Below are positions 33,448-41,887 of a stretch of DNA of 64,000 nucleotides, in pieces. The stretch covers positions 124,001 to 188,000 of the forward strand of contig NZ_JAUHLI010000006.1 of the NCBI RefSeq assembly GCF_036325985.1, written 5' to 3'. This stretch comes from Alkalimonas cellulosilytica. GTDB taxonomy: Bacteria > Pseudomonadota > Gammaproteobacteria > Enterobacterales > Alteromonadaceae. The number at the start of each line of letters is the position of its first letter. The stretch's first letter is position 1. The position numbers were made by a program, and so were the translations under genes. The notes under the pieces were generated by a model, which was not told where the DNA came from, ran no database searches, and worked only from the letters and a program-made list of their open reading frames with translations.

Positions 33448-33811
33448 GGTGGAGCTCCGCTTGCTTGGCGGCATGCTGTTGTTCAAGTTCAGTCATGGCT
33501 TGGCGGTATTCTTGCTCAATCCGTTGGTTTTCTGCCGCATCCCTACTAGGCTCGGGTCGTTCCATCGCCTGCCGGACATGCTCGGGCAGTAAATCGTAGT
33601 AACTGGGTGCTTTGGTTGGATCATCGCCCTTGGCTAACTCCATCTCGGTTTCCAGCCGGTGTAATTTTTGTTGCATGTCCAGATACAAGCGGCGCCCCTT
33701 ACTCCACATCTGACCAATACCACGGGCCAGTTTAGGTAAATCTTTCGGCCCAACCACAATCAAGGCCAAAATAGCCAAAAACACCAGTTCCATCCAACTT
33801 AGATCAAACAT
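33437..33811 (-). CDS. tatB: Sec-independent protein translocase subunit TatB
   Basis: A 124-residue protein with a single N-terminal membrane helix and a long amphipathic/coiled C-terminal region. MFDLSWMELVFLAILALIVVGPKDLPKLARGIGQM is the TatB signature; the VVGPKDLP hinge is the form common in alphaproteobacteria, where E. coli has VLGPQRLP. The C-terminus is rich in charged residues and ends in a glutamine-rich helix. The frame opens at 33874; ATG 33811 is chosen for family fit and the upstream GAG. It overlaps tatC by 11 nt. Confidence 0.92.
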   Translation of the reverse strand: MFDLSWMELVFLAILALIVVGPKDLPKLARGIGQMWSKGRRLYLDMQQKLHRLETEMELAKGDDPTKAPSYYDLLPEHVRQAMERPEPSRDAAENQRIEQEYRQAMTELEQQHAAKQAELHHEG

Positions 33812-33974
33812 AGTTATCTCGATTTGCTGCTGATAGACAAAAGCTAGCAAAGCAATGTGACTTTTCTGTGTCAAAGTGGGTGGGCTGTTGTTTTTTCATC
33901 AAATTGAAAGGTGCAATCTTAACGTCACAAAGTTGCGCCATGCTAAAGACAGGCAAAAAACAATCGAGGCAATT

Positions 33975-34190
33975 ATGGCGCTAAGTTTTTGGCAGATCTT
34001 GTTGGTGGTGGTGTTATTTTTATTGTTGTTTGGCCGGGGTAAAATTCCACAGTTGATGTCGGATGTGGCAACTGGCATTAAAAGCTTTAAAAAGGGCATG
34101 CAGGAAGATGAAGCCCCGTCGCAGGATAAGGCTAAGTCTGAAGAGACCGCATCGTTATCAGCGGCCATGAAACAGGATAAAACTGAATAA
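33975..34190 (+). CDS. tatA: Sec-independent protein translocase subunit TatA, divergent from tatBC
   Basis: A 71-residue protein. MALSFWQILLVVVLFLLLFGRGKIPQLMSDVATGIKSFKKGM is a TatA membrane helix, FGRGKIP hinge and amphipathic helix; this version is typical of alphaproteobacterial TatA, while E. coli has FGTKKL. The polar tail is short. The frame opens at 33876, but ATG 33975 has GAGG at about 7 nt and starts at the family N-terminus. It is transcribed away from tatB across a 163-bp gap, whereas tatA usually leads a tatABC operon. Confidence 0.93.
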   Translation: MALSFWQILLVVVLFLLLFGRGKIPQLMSDVATGIKSFKKGMQEDEAPSQDKAKSEETASLSAAMKQDKTE

Positions 34191-34215
34191 AAAAGGGCAT
34201 GCTTGGCATGCCCTG
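34189..34215 (-). terminator. Terminator between tatA and fldA (mainly for fldA)
   Basis: A perfect 9-bp stem AGGGCATGC/GCATGCCCT (34195-34203 and 34207-34215) has a T-run on the minus-strand side (TTTTTTATTC), 11 nt after the fldA stop. It may also help end tatA transcription on the plus strand, where GATTGTTGTG follows. Confidence 0.8.
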
Positions 34216-34225
34216 ATTGTTGTGT

Positions 34226-34756
34226 TTACAAGCCTTCCAGCTCTTTTAAGCACATTTCATCGTACACTTGTTTGCACCAGGCTTTGACCCGTTGTTCGGT
34301 CAGCTCGGGCTGGCGATCTTCGTCAATGCCAAGGCCAACAAAGTGATTGTCGTCTGCTAACGCTTTGGAGGCGACAAAATCGTAGCCCTCGGTTGGCCAC
34401 AGACCAACCAGAATAGCGCCTTTGGGTTCAATGATATCGCGCAGGGTCCCCATCGCGTCCAGGAAGTATTCGGCGTAATCCTCCTGATCACCGCAGCCAA
34501 AGAGAGCGACCAGCTTATCGGTGAAATCGATGGCCTCCAGCTCCGGGAAAAAATCATCCCAGTCGCACTGAGCTTCACCGTAATACCAGGTTGGGATACC
34601 CAGCAACAACAAATCGAAGTTGGCGATGTCTTCTTTGCTGCTTTTGGCAATATCCCGCACTTCTACCAGGTGTTTGCCCAGCTCTTTCTGGATCATTTTG
34701 GCGATGTGCTCGGTGTTGCCGGTATCACTGCCGAAAAAAATACCTACAGTTGCCAT
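34226..34756 (-). CDS. fldA: Flavodoxin FldA
   Basis: A 176-residue long-chain flavodoxin, an FMN electron carrier. FGSDTGNTEHIAKMIQ is the phosphate-binding loop, GIPTWYYGEAQCDWDDF and GCGDQEDYAEYFLDAMG are the isoalloxazine loops, and the C-terminus matches E. coli FldA. In E. coli fldA is followed on the chromosome by fur; here fur lies 5 kb away. The fldA-ybfE-DUF2788-ybfF order upstream is conserved. Confidence 0.95.
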   Translation of the reverse strand: MATVGIFFGSDTGNTEHIAKMIQKELGKHLVEVRDIAKSSKEDIANFDLLLLGIPTWYYGEAQCDWDDFFPELEAIDFTDKLVALFGCGDQEDYAEYFLDAMGTLRDIIEPKGAILVGLWPTEGYDFVASKALADDNHFVGLGIDEDRQPELTEQRVKAWCKQVYDEMCLKELEGL

Positions 34757-34769
34757 AGATGCATGCCTT

Positions 34770-35042
34770 TTACTTAATTAAAACGTTGGTTAAAACCTGC
34801 TCCAGATAAGCGCTGCGGGTGAGGTGCGCTTGCTCTGCCGCTTCTGAAAGCTGCTGATAAAGCTCAGCAGGTACTTTAAATTCAATACGCTTCAAGCCTT
34901 TTTCCCGATCGCGTTTTACCTGATTGCGCTTATTAAACTTGAGTTGCTCCTGGCGCGGTAACAGGTTGGTGCGAGGCCGGCCCGGCCGTTTTTCCTGCGC
35001 AAATAAATCGGGTGTGGTGCGGTCGCTACTGCTTTTGGCCAT
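34770..35042 (-). CDS. ybfE: YbfE-like protein with a ribbon-helix-helix
   Basis: A 90-residue protein. KRPGRPRTNLLPRQEQLKFNKRNQVKRDREKGLKRIEFKVP is a basic DNA-binding-like segment, followed by VPAELYQQLSEAAEQAHLTRSAYLEQVL, a ribbon-helix-helix C-terminus. E. coli YbfE is LexA-regulated. The frame opens at 35222, but ATG 35042 overlaps the DUF2788 stop by 1 nt (TGATG) and is chosen. I saw no clear LexA box in the short gap upstream of the operon. Confidence 0.85.
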   Translation of the reverse strand: MAKSSSDRTTPDLFAQEKRPGRPRTNLLPRQEQLKFNKRNQVKRDREKGLKRIEFKVPAELYQQLSEAAEQAHLTRSAYLEQVLTNVLIK

Positions 35043-35260
35043 CAACCCAGCCCTTGTGTTTCGTAAATAAACTGGATAATGCCTTTGGCGATAAAGCCGG
35101 CACAACCGGTAAATAGAACGATCCAGACAAACACCCGGCCAAACAGCGGCACCTTGCCACGCTTTAACACGTCCTGAATGGCCATACCAATAAAGAAAAA
35201 CAAGATGGCCAGACCAATCCACAGTGCCAACGATTCGTACAACTCAATATCGTAACCCAT
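35042..35260 (-). CDS. DUF2788 small membrane protein
   Basis: A 72-residue protein with two transmembrane helices (LALWIGLAILFFFIGMAIQD and VFVWIVLFTGCAGFIAKGII) and a lysine-rich loop between them. The length and pattern match DUF2788. Function is unknown. The frame opens at 35293; ATG 35260 is preferred, although the ribbon of bases before it gives no strong ribosome-binding site. Its TGA overlaps the ybfE ATG. Confidence 0.8.
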   Translation of the reverse strand: MGYDIELYESLALWIGLAILFFFIGMAIQDVLKRGKVPLFGRVFVWIVLFTGCAGFIAKGIIQFIYETQGLG

Positions 35261-35357
35261 AATGCGCACACCGCCAGAAAAAAACGGCGGCACTATAGCA
35301 TAAAGCGGGTAAGTATTTCTTGTTTTATCACAAATTCATTGCTCAAAAATCAACCGG

Positions 35358-36122
35358 CTAAGCAGGTTCTGTCTGTAAAAAATCCAGCACAATTTTATGA
35401 AAGGCAGCGGGCTTTTCCGCGTGCAGCCAATGGCCAGCACCATGAATGATTTTCGCCCTGGCTTTGGGCAGCAGTGCCTTTATAGCGCTTTGGTGGCTGG
35501 CCTCAATGTAATCAGAGTTGGCGCCTTTAATAAAAAGCACGGGCCCGGAATAGGGCGCGCCTGTGGGTGCTGCTAATACCTGCGAATAGCAGCGTGCGAT
35601 CACGGGCAGATTGCAGCGCCAGTAAAAGCGGTCGTTTTCTTTCACCAGGTTTTTCAGCAAAAATTGCCGTACACCTGGCTCCTTAATGGTACGCGCCAAT
35701 TGCTGGTCGGCCTCCTGGCGCGAACCCAGACTATCCAACTGCACACTTTGCATAGCATCAATAATGCTGCTGTGGCGATCGTCGTACTGAACCGGAGCAA
35801 TATCTGCCACCAGCAAGGCCTTGACCCGCTTTTGGGCCTGCAAGGCGATTTGAATAGCGGTTTTACCGCCCATGGAGTGCCCTAGCAGATAAAAGCTGTC
35901 GGCATCCGCTGGCAAGCTGTCGAGCACAGCCTGGGCCATCTCTGGGTAATTCATACTATCGCAGTGAGGGGAGCGGCCATGGTTGGGTAAATCTACGCTG
36001 ACGACCGTGAAGAATGGCGCTGCGGCCCGGGCTATTCCCGCCAGATTATCCTGGCTGCCAAAAAGACCATGCAGCAACACCAGATAGGGGCCGCTGCCAC
36101 GTTGCTCTGTAAAAAGTTTCAT
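35358..36122 (-). CDS. ybfF: YbfF-like alpha/beta-hydrolase esterase
   Basis: A 254-residue alpha/beta hydrolase. LVLLHGLFGSQDNLAG holds the oxyanion region, YLLGHSMGGKTAIQIA the nucleophile elbow with catalytic Ser, FIKGANSDYI the acid strand and HGAGHWLHAEKP the catalytic His. It corresponds to E. coli YbfF, an acyl-CoA/ester hydrolase, and stands divergent from seqA as in E. coli. The frame extends to 36362, but ATG 36122 (MKLFTEQRGSGP) is the family start. Confidence 0.92.
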   Translation of the reverse strand: MKLFTEQRGSGPYLVLLHGLFGSQDNLAGIARAAAPFFTVVSVDLPNHGRSPHCDSMNYPEMAQAVLDSLPADADSFYLLGHSMGGKTAIQIALQAQKRVKALLVADIAPVQYDDRHSSIIDAMQSVQLDSLGSRQEADQQLARTIKEPGVRQFLLKNLVKENDRFYWRCNLPVIARCYSQVLAAPTGAPYSGPVLFIKGANSDYIEASHQSAIKALLPKARAKIIHGAGHWLHAEKPAAFHKIVLDFLQTEPA

Positions 36123-36283
36123 GACAATCCTGTGACTTTTGCGCCCGGAGCATTGGGCTGGATGCAATTGTGGGGTATGGTAGCAGAAACGAGCAACCAG
36201 ACGATACAGGCTGGTATCTGCTCTGGTGGCTTTATATAATGGCCAAAGACAAAGAACCGAACCTTTCGCAACAGGCCAAAAGC

Positions 36284-36847
36284 ATGAAAACCATTGAAAT
36301 AGATGAAGAGTTGTACCAGTACATCGCCAGCCAGACTCAGCAAATTGGTGAGAGTGCCTCACAGATCCTGCGCCGTTTACTGCTGGGCTCAGCCGATGCT
36401 GTTGTGCCAGTCACTGAAGGCAGTTCATCCACGCTTGGCAAAACCGATGCGACTGAGCAACCTAAGGCTGCCAGTAAAAACCAGCCCGATGACAGCAAAC
36501 AAAGTGCAAAAGGCTCGGTGTTTGATCGTATCAGCCGGCAGGACTTGCAAGCGGAGTCCAGCATTGTCGGCCGTTTTTTACTGATTTTATCGGCGTTGGC
36601 CAAGACTCATCCCAAGCAATTTGCCAAGGTATTGGAGATTAAAGGCCGTGATCGGCAGTATTTCGGTCGCAGCGACAGTGAACTGTTGCAATCGGGCAGC
36701 AGTACGAATCCTAAAGCCATCCCGGACAGCGACTTTTGGGTGATCACCAACTCCAACACCACCCGTAAAAAAATGATGCTGACCGAAGCTGCGTTAAAGC
36801 TTGGCTACAGCGACATGGAAGCAGAACAAATACGCGATTTATTATAA
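36284..36847 (+). CDS. seqA: Replication initiation regulator SeqA
   Basis: A 187-residue protein (E. coli 181). SeqA binds hemimethylated GATC sites, delays re-initiation at oriC and organises new DNA. The N-terminal oligomerisation domain is typical (MKTIEIDEELYQYIASQTQQIGESASQILRRLL). The C-terminal DNA-binding domain has SDFWVITNSNTTRKKMMLTEAALKLGYS. A Ser/Lys-rich linker joins them. The frame opens at 36170, but ATG 36284 is the family start. The pgm gene follows 10 nt downstream, the conserved order. Confidence 0.95.
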   Translation: MKTIEIDEELYQYIASQTQQIGESASQILRRLLLGSADAVVPVTEGSSSTLGKTDATEQPKAASKNQPDDSKQSAKGSVFDRISRQDLQAESSIVGRFLLILSALAKTHPKQFAKVLEIKGRDRQYFGRSDSELLQSGSSTNPKAIPDSDFWVITNSNTTRKKMMLTEAALKLGYSDMEAEQIRDLL

Positions 36848-36857
36848 GGAAGCCATT

Positions 36858-38507
36858 ATGTCTGTTCACCCGAATGCTGGCCAGGTTGCCAGTCAGGATC
36901 AGTTGATTAATGTCTGTCAGCTGGTTAGCAGTTATTACGAACTAAAGCCGGATGTTGCTAATCCACAGCACCAGGTCAGCTTCGGGACTTCAGGCCATCG
37001 TGGCAGTGCCCTGGCGCATGCGTTTAATGAGCCGCATTTGCTGGCCATTAGCCAGGCGGTGGCCGAATATCGCTTGCAAGCTGGCTTCACTGGCCCGCTC
37101 TTTGTCGGTAAGGATACCCATGCATTATCGGAGCCCGCTTTTGCCTCGGTGTTGCAGGTGCTGGTGGCCAACGGTGTACGGGTACGCATCCAGCAAGGGC
37201 AGGGTTTTACGCCGACACCTGTGGTGTCTCACGCCATTATCTGCCATAACAAAACGCATGCCGAGCAAGCCGATGGTCTGGTGATCACGCCATCGCACAA
37301 CCCACCACAAGATGGGGGGATAAAATACAACCCACCGCATGGCGGACCGGCTGACAGCGACGTAACCGATATCATTCAGCGGCGCGCCAATCAGTTGATG
37401 GCAGCTGATCTTGCTGGTGTGAAACGTGTCAGCTTAGAACAGGCACTGGCATCCCCGTTGTGCGAGGCTATTGATTACATTGCGCCTTACGTCGAGGATT
37501 TGCAGCACGTGGTGGATATGGCAGCCATTGCCAAAGCCGGCATCCGCATAGCGGTCGATCCCCTGGGTGGCTCAGGCATTGATTACTGGCCAGTGATTGC
37601 TAAGCGCTATGGGCTCGACCTAACGGTGGTCAACGACAAAGTCGATCCGACCTTTGGTTTTATGCCGCTCGATAAAGACGGTGTGATACGAATGGACTGT
37701 TCATCGGCGTATGCCATGAGTCATTTGATTCAACTCAAAGATCAGTACGACATCGCCATTGGCAATGATCCGGACTTTGACCGTCATGGTATTGTCACCC
37801 GCAGTGGCGGCCTGATGAATCCGAACCATTATCTGGCGGTGGCCATCAATTACCTGCTCAGCAATCGGCCAGCCTGGTCTGCGGAGCTTAAGATTGGCAA
37901 AACCCTGGTATCCAGCGCCTTAATTGACCGGGTGGTGGCGGCGCGTGGCCGTTCACTCTATGAAGTACCGGTGGGCTTTAAATGGTTTGTCGATGGCCTG
38001 GCCGAAGGCAGTGTGGCTTTTGGTGGTGAGGAAAGCGCCGGTGCCAGCTTTTTGCGGTTTGATGGCAGCGCCTGGAGCACCGATAAAGACGGCTTTATTC
38101 TGGGGCTGTTGGCAGCCGAGATGCTGGCCAAAACCGGGGTTGATCCCTTTTTGCAGTACCAGGCATTGACCAAAGAGCTGGGGAGTCCTTTGTACCGTCG
38201 GCTGGATGCTGCGGCAACGCCTGCGCAAAAGCAAGCGCTGAAACAATTGGATGCCGGCAGTGTCGCGCAAACTGAATTGGCCGGGGATGCGATTTTGGCG
38301 GTCATGACCAAAGCACCTGGCAACCAGGCCGGTATTGGCGGGGTGAAAGTGGTGACTAAAAATGGCTGGTTTGCGGCCCGGCCTTCAGGTACCGAAAATA
38401 CCTACAAAATTTATCTCGAAAGCTTCGTCGATGCCAGCCATCTGGCTCAGTTGGAAGTCGATGCGAAAGCGTTTGTCGATGCTGTTTTTGCCGCCATCAA
38501 GGAGTGA
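36858..38507 (+). CDS. pgm: Phosphoglucomutase (alpha-D-glucose phosphate-specific)
   Basis: A 549-residue phosphohexomutase interconverting glucose-1-phosphate and glucose-6-phosphate. The active-site Ser lies in VITPSHNPPQDGGIKYNP; the metal site is DPDFDRHGIV; the sugar loop is FGGEESAGASFLR; and RPSGTENTYKIYLESF holds the phosphate-binding residues. TAAGGA precedes the ATG. It is co-transcribed with seqA and lies just before glgP, which makes glucose-1-phosphate: the two enzymes together feed stored glycogen into glycolysis. Confidence 0.96.
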   Translation: MSVHPNAGQVASQDQLINVCQLVSSYYELKPDVANPQHQVSFGTSGHRGSALAHAFNEPHLLAISQAVAEYRLQAGFTGPLFVGKDTHALSEPAFASVLQVLVANGVRVRIQQGQGFTPTPVVSHAIICHNKTHAEQADGLVITPSHNPPQDGGIKYNPPHGGPADSDVTDIIQRRANQLMAADLAGVKRVSLEQALASPLCEAIDYIAPYVEDLQHVVDMAAIAKAGIRIAVDPLGGSGIDYWPVIAKRYGLDLTVVNDKVDPTFGFMPLDKDGVIRMDCSSAYAMSHLIQLKDQYDIAIGNDPDFDRHGIVTRSGGLMNPNHYLAVAINYLLSNRPAWSAELKIGKTLVSSALIDRVVAARGRSLYEVPVGFKWFVDGLAEGSVAFGGEESAGASFLRFDGSAWSTDKDGFILGLLAAEMLAKTGVDPFLQYQALTKELGSPLYRRLDAAATPAQKQALKQLDAGSVAQTELAGDAILAVMTKAPGNQAGIGGVKVVTKNGWFAARPSGTENTYKIYLESFVDASHLAQLEVDAKAFVDAVFAAIKE

Positions 38508-38723
38508 TGGCGCTAAATAGTGTAATATTCTTACGATAATTTATTGTCAATGCCACTGCAAACGTATTCCTGCCTTGTTTTTTGTAATCTTTTTACATTT
38601 AATAGCAGGAAATCTTTCACTTGTCTGAGCTTAGCAACCAGCTAAGCTTAGCAAGCAGCCAGCAGCAGGTGTTTTCGCTGCGGCTGTGAATGACAGGTGA
38701 GCTTCTAACCAACAGGATTGGCA

Positions 38724-41210
38724 ATGACTAAGAAAACTACTTCCACAAAACCGAGTTCTGCCGCTATGCAGCTAACTGCCGAGCAGCTGAAAGAGCGAAT
38801 CGTACGTCATCTGCATGCGACCCTGGGCACCGATATCAATAAGGCCAGCCCGCAAGCCTGGTGGCGGGCTACCTGTGCGGCAGTGAATGAATCCGTGTTC
38901 GACGGCTTGCGTACCACGCAGCGCGAGCATTACCAACAAGATACCCGGGCGGTGCATTACTTCAGCCTGGAATACCTGATGGGCCGTCTGTTTAGCAACA
39001 ATTTGCACAACCTGGGCTTGTATCAGTCTGCCAAGCAAGCGCTGGCTGAGCTGGGCCATGATATTGCCGAGTTGGAAGATCAGGAAGAAGACATGGCGCT
39101 TGGCAACGGTGGCCTTGGCCGTCTTGCCGCTTGCTTTATCGACTCGCTGGCCACCATGAACCTGCCGGCGGTCGGTTATGGTATCCATTACGAGCATGGT
39201 TTGTTCCAGCAGGAGTTTCAGGCAGGCCGGCAAATCGAGCGACCGGACAGCTGGCGCGAATACGGCAACCCCTGGGAAATATGCCGGCCAGAGTCGGTGC
39301 AGGAAATTTCGGTCTATGGCTATGTCGAAACCGTCTATGACCTGCAAGGCCGCATGAAGAAAGTCTGGCACCCGGGGCGCATCATCAAAGGGGTGCCCTG
39401 GGACATTCCGGTGGTGGGTTATCATGGCAGCTCGGTCAATGTGCTGCGTTTATGGGAAAGCCGTGCCAGTGATTTCTTTAACTGGGATGTATTTAACTCC
39501 GGCGGCTACGTCGATGCCTCACGCGAAAACATCGAAGCGGAAACCATTTCCAAGGTACTGTACCCGAACGATGAAACCGAAGCAGGTAAAGAGCTGCGGT
39601 TGATCCAGCAGTATTTCTTCTGCTCCTGCTCGTTAAAAGACATTATTCGCCGTTACAAGCGCGCCCATGGCGATGACTGGAGCAAGTTCCCAGAGCAAGT
39701 GGTGATTCAGCTGAACGACACCCACCCGGCGGTCGCTATCCCGGAGCTGATGCGTATTCTGGTCGACCGCGCCGATATGCACTGGGATGAAGCCTGGGGC
39801 ATTTGTCAGCAGGTGTTTGCTTACACCAACCATACCTTGCTGCCCGAGGCGCTGGAGAGTTGGTCGGTGCGGATGTTTGAAAAAGTACTGCCGCGCCATC
39901 TGGAAATCATTTACGAAATCAACCGTCGTTTCTTGTTGGAGCAAGTGGATGTGCGCTGGCCGGGCGACAACGACAAAAAGCGCAAACTCTCCATTATCGA
40001 AGAAGGCCATGAGCCGATGGTGCGGATGGGGCATTTGTCGGTGGTGGGCTCGTTCCGGGTCAATGGTGTGGCCGAAGTCCACTCCAAACTGGTGCAATCC
40101 GACTTGTTCCCGGAAATGGTAGCACTCTGGCCCGAAAAATTTACCAATGTCACCAATGGTGTTACGCCACGGCGCTGGTTAAAAGCCTGTAACCCGCGGC
40201 TGTCGTCGATGCTGGACCGTTTGATTGGCAGCGACTGGCCAACGGATCTGAAGCAGTTGTCGAAACTGGCCGCTTATGCCGATGATCCTAAGGTGCAGGA
40301 CGACTTTATGGCCATCAAGCAGCAGAACAAAGCTGATTTGGCCAAAGTGATCCAGGATCTGACTGGTGTAGCGGTCGATCCAGCTGCCATCTTTGACATT
40401 CAAATCAAGCGGCTGCACGAGTACAAGCGCCAGCATCTGAATCTGTTGCATATTCTTGCATTGTACCGTCGGATCCTGCAAAACCCGGATTACGATATGG
40501 TGCCACGGGTGTTTATTTTTGGTGCCAAGGCAGCGCCTGGCTACAAGCTGGCGAAAGAGATCATCTATGCCATCAACAAAGTGGCCGAGAAGATCAATCA
40601 CGACAAGCGGGTTAAAGATCGCATCAAAGTGGTCTTTATGCCGAACTACCGGGTCACGCTGGCCGAGAAGATGATCCCGGCAGCCGATGTGTCGGAGCAA
40701 ATCTCCACCGCCGGTAAAGAGGCCTCCGGTACCGGCAATATGAAACTGGCGTTAAATGGTGCCATTACGGTGGGTACTTTGGATGGCGCCAACATCGAGA
40801 TTGCCGAGGAGGTGGGCGAGGACAACATCGCCATCTTTGGTTTAACGGTCGATGAAGTGAAAGCACTGCGTCAAAGTGGCTACCACAGCCGGGATTACTA
40901 CCACAACAACCCGGAGATCAAAGCCGTGTTGGACTGGCTGGAAACCGATTACTTCACGCCGGGCAAGCCGGGCGAGCTGGCGGCCATCAAGCACAGCTTG
41001 CTGGAAGGTGGCGATCCTTATCTGGTGCTGGCCGACTTTGAAGGCTACCAGGCGGCGCAACAGCAAATCGACGGCTGGTACCGCGACAAAGCCGGCTGGG
41101 CGAAAAAAGCCATCATGAACACCGCCTGTGTTGGCAAGTTCACCTCGGATCGCTCGATTCAGGACTATGTAGACCGGGTCTGGCAACTGAAGCCGTGTAA
41201 GGTCGATTAA
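38724..41210 (+). CDS. glgP: Glycogen/maltodextrin phosphorylase
   Basis: An 828-residue GT35 phosphorylase releasing glucose-1-phosphate from alpha-glucans. DMALGNGGLGRLAACFIDSLATMNLPAVGYGIHYEHGLF is the canonical N-terminal core. The pyridoxal-phosphate lysine lies in EASGTGNMKLALNGA, and NYRVTLAEKMIPAADVSEQISTAGKE is the preceding motif. AGGA precedes ATG 38724; the earlier TTG in frame is unlikely. No glgBCA genes adjoin. The 216-bp gap before it holds no gene. Confidence 0.96.
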   Translation: MTKKTTSTKPSSAAMQLTAEQLKERIVRHLHATLGTDINKASPQAWWRATCAAVNESVFDGLRTTQREHYQQDTRAVHYFSLEYLMGRLFSNNLHNLGLYQSAKQALAELGHDIAELEDQEEDMALGNGGLGRLAACFIDSLATMNLPAVGYGIHYEHGLFQQEFQAGRQIERPDSWREYGNPWEICRPESVQEISVYGYVETVYDLQGRMKKVWHPGRIIKGVPWDIPVVGYHGSSVNVLRLWESRASDFFNWDVFNSGGYVDASRENIEAETISKVLYPNDETEAGKELRLIQQYFFCSCSLKDIIRRYKRAHGDDWSKFPEQVVIQLNDTHPAVAIPELMRILVDRADMHWDEAWGICQQVFAYTNHTLLPEALESWSVRMFEKVLPRHLEIIYEINRRFLLEQVDVRWPGDNDKKRKLSIIEEGHEPMVRMGHLSVVGSFRVNGVAEVHSKLVQSDLFPEMVALWPEKFTNVTNGVTPRRWLKACNPRLSSMLDRLIGSDWPTDLKQLSKLAAYADDPKVQDDFMAIKQQNKADLAKVIQDLTGVAVDPAAIFDIQIKRLHEYKRQHLNLLHILALYRRILQNPDYDMVPRVFIFGAKAAPGYKLAKEIIYAINKVAEKINHDKRVKDRIKVVFMPNYRVTLAEKMIPAADVSEQISTAGKEASGTGNMKLALNGAITVGTLDGANIEIAEEVGEDNIAIFGLTVDEVKALRQSGYHSRDYYHNNPEIKAVLDWLETDYFTPGKPGELAAIKHSLLEGGDPYLVLADFEGYQAAQQQIDGWYRDKAGWAKKAIMNTACVGKFTSDRSIQDYVDRVWQLKPCKVD

Positions 41211-41244
41211 GAACCAGGCCTGCTTTCAAGGCTTGTTGATACAG

Positions 41245-41272
41245 AGCCTCGGTACAAAGCCGGGGTTTTTTT
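41245..41272 (+). terminator. Rho-independent terminator of glgP
   Basis: An 8-bp stem AGCCTCGG/CCGGGGTT (with two G-U pairs) and a 7-nt loop, followed by a run of seven Ts, 35 nt after the glgP stop. Confidence 0.85.
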
Positions 41273-41329
41273 ATACAGTAACAAAGACGCTGATGTTGGG
41301 GGTATCCTATAGAAACCACAGTACAGTAC

Positions 41330-41884
41330 TCAGGCTGACAAATCGTCAGAGACCTTTGGCACCAGAGCCTGGTGATCAACAACCACCTGACTGCAGGCTT
41401 TGCCGTAACCCAATGTGTACTTTAGCGCAGGATATACCCGGTACGCACTGATTGCAAAAGCAAGGGCAATAAGCCCTTGTTGCCCCCACAGCGCCAGGAT
41501 GCCTTCACGTAGCGCATCCGCCTCCGGCTTGCGGGTTAACACCAGCTCCGTAAAGTTCACCACCAGGGCCACTTCCGTTGGCAGAGCTGCTACATCGCGC
41601 TGCACAATGGCCTGGATTATGGTAGGGGCCACCCCGGCCTCGAGTGCCAAATCCACCGCCAGTTGGGTGCAGGGGCCACAGTCTTCCGACAGGAGAGCGC
41701 CTATTCTGGCGGCGTAGAGTGCATCAAGCGGTACCGGGCCTGAGTGAGTCGCCATGGTCTGAAACCCGATGAACTTTAAAAACGCAGCCAGATCAGCTTG
41801 CAGAATATCCTGTTGATAGCGCACATCGTAGTGGTAGCGCTTTTTTAGCGTTAGCAGCATTTTATTCAATAGGTAACGAATCAT
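41330..41884 (-). CDS. AhpD-like (carboxymuconolactone decarboxylase family) protein
   Basis: A 184-residue helical protein with the AhpD-type redox motif EDCGPCTQLAVDLALEAGV (C-x-x-C), expected to act as a peroxidase/disulfide reductase-like enzyme or in a related detoxification reaction. The usual CxxC-x-x-x-His is present only in part: the His that follows in most members is not obvious. The ATG is 3 nt after the MFS stop, so the two genes form one operon. Substrate unknown. Confidence 0.78.
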   Translation of the reverse strand: MIRYLLNKMLLTLKKRYHYDVRYQQDILQADLAAFLKFIGFQTMATHSGPVPLDALYAARIGALLSEDCGPCTQLAVDLALEAGVAPTIIQAIVQRDVAALPTEVALVVNFTELVLTRKPEADALREGILALWGQQGLIALAFAISAYRVYPALKYTLGYGKACSQVVVDHQALVPKVSDDLSA

Positions 41885-41887
41885 AAG

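Noticed and set aside
38772..39425. 217-residue frame antisense to glgP
   Set aside because: It lies entirely within the well-supported glgP coding sequence and has no domain pattern; it is a shadow of the real gene.
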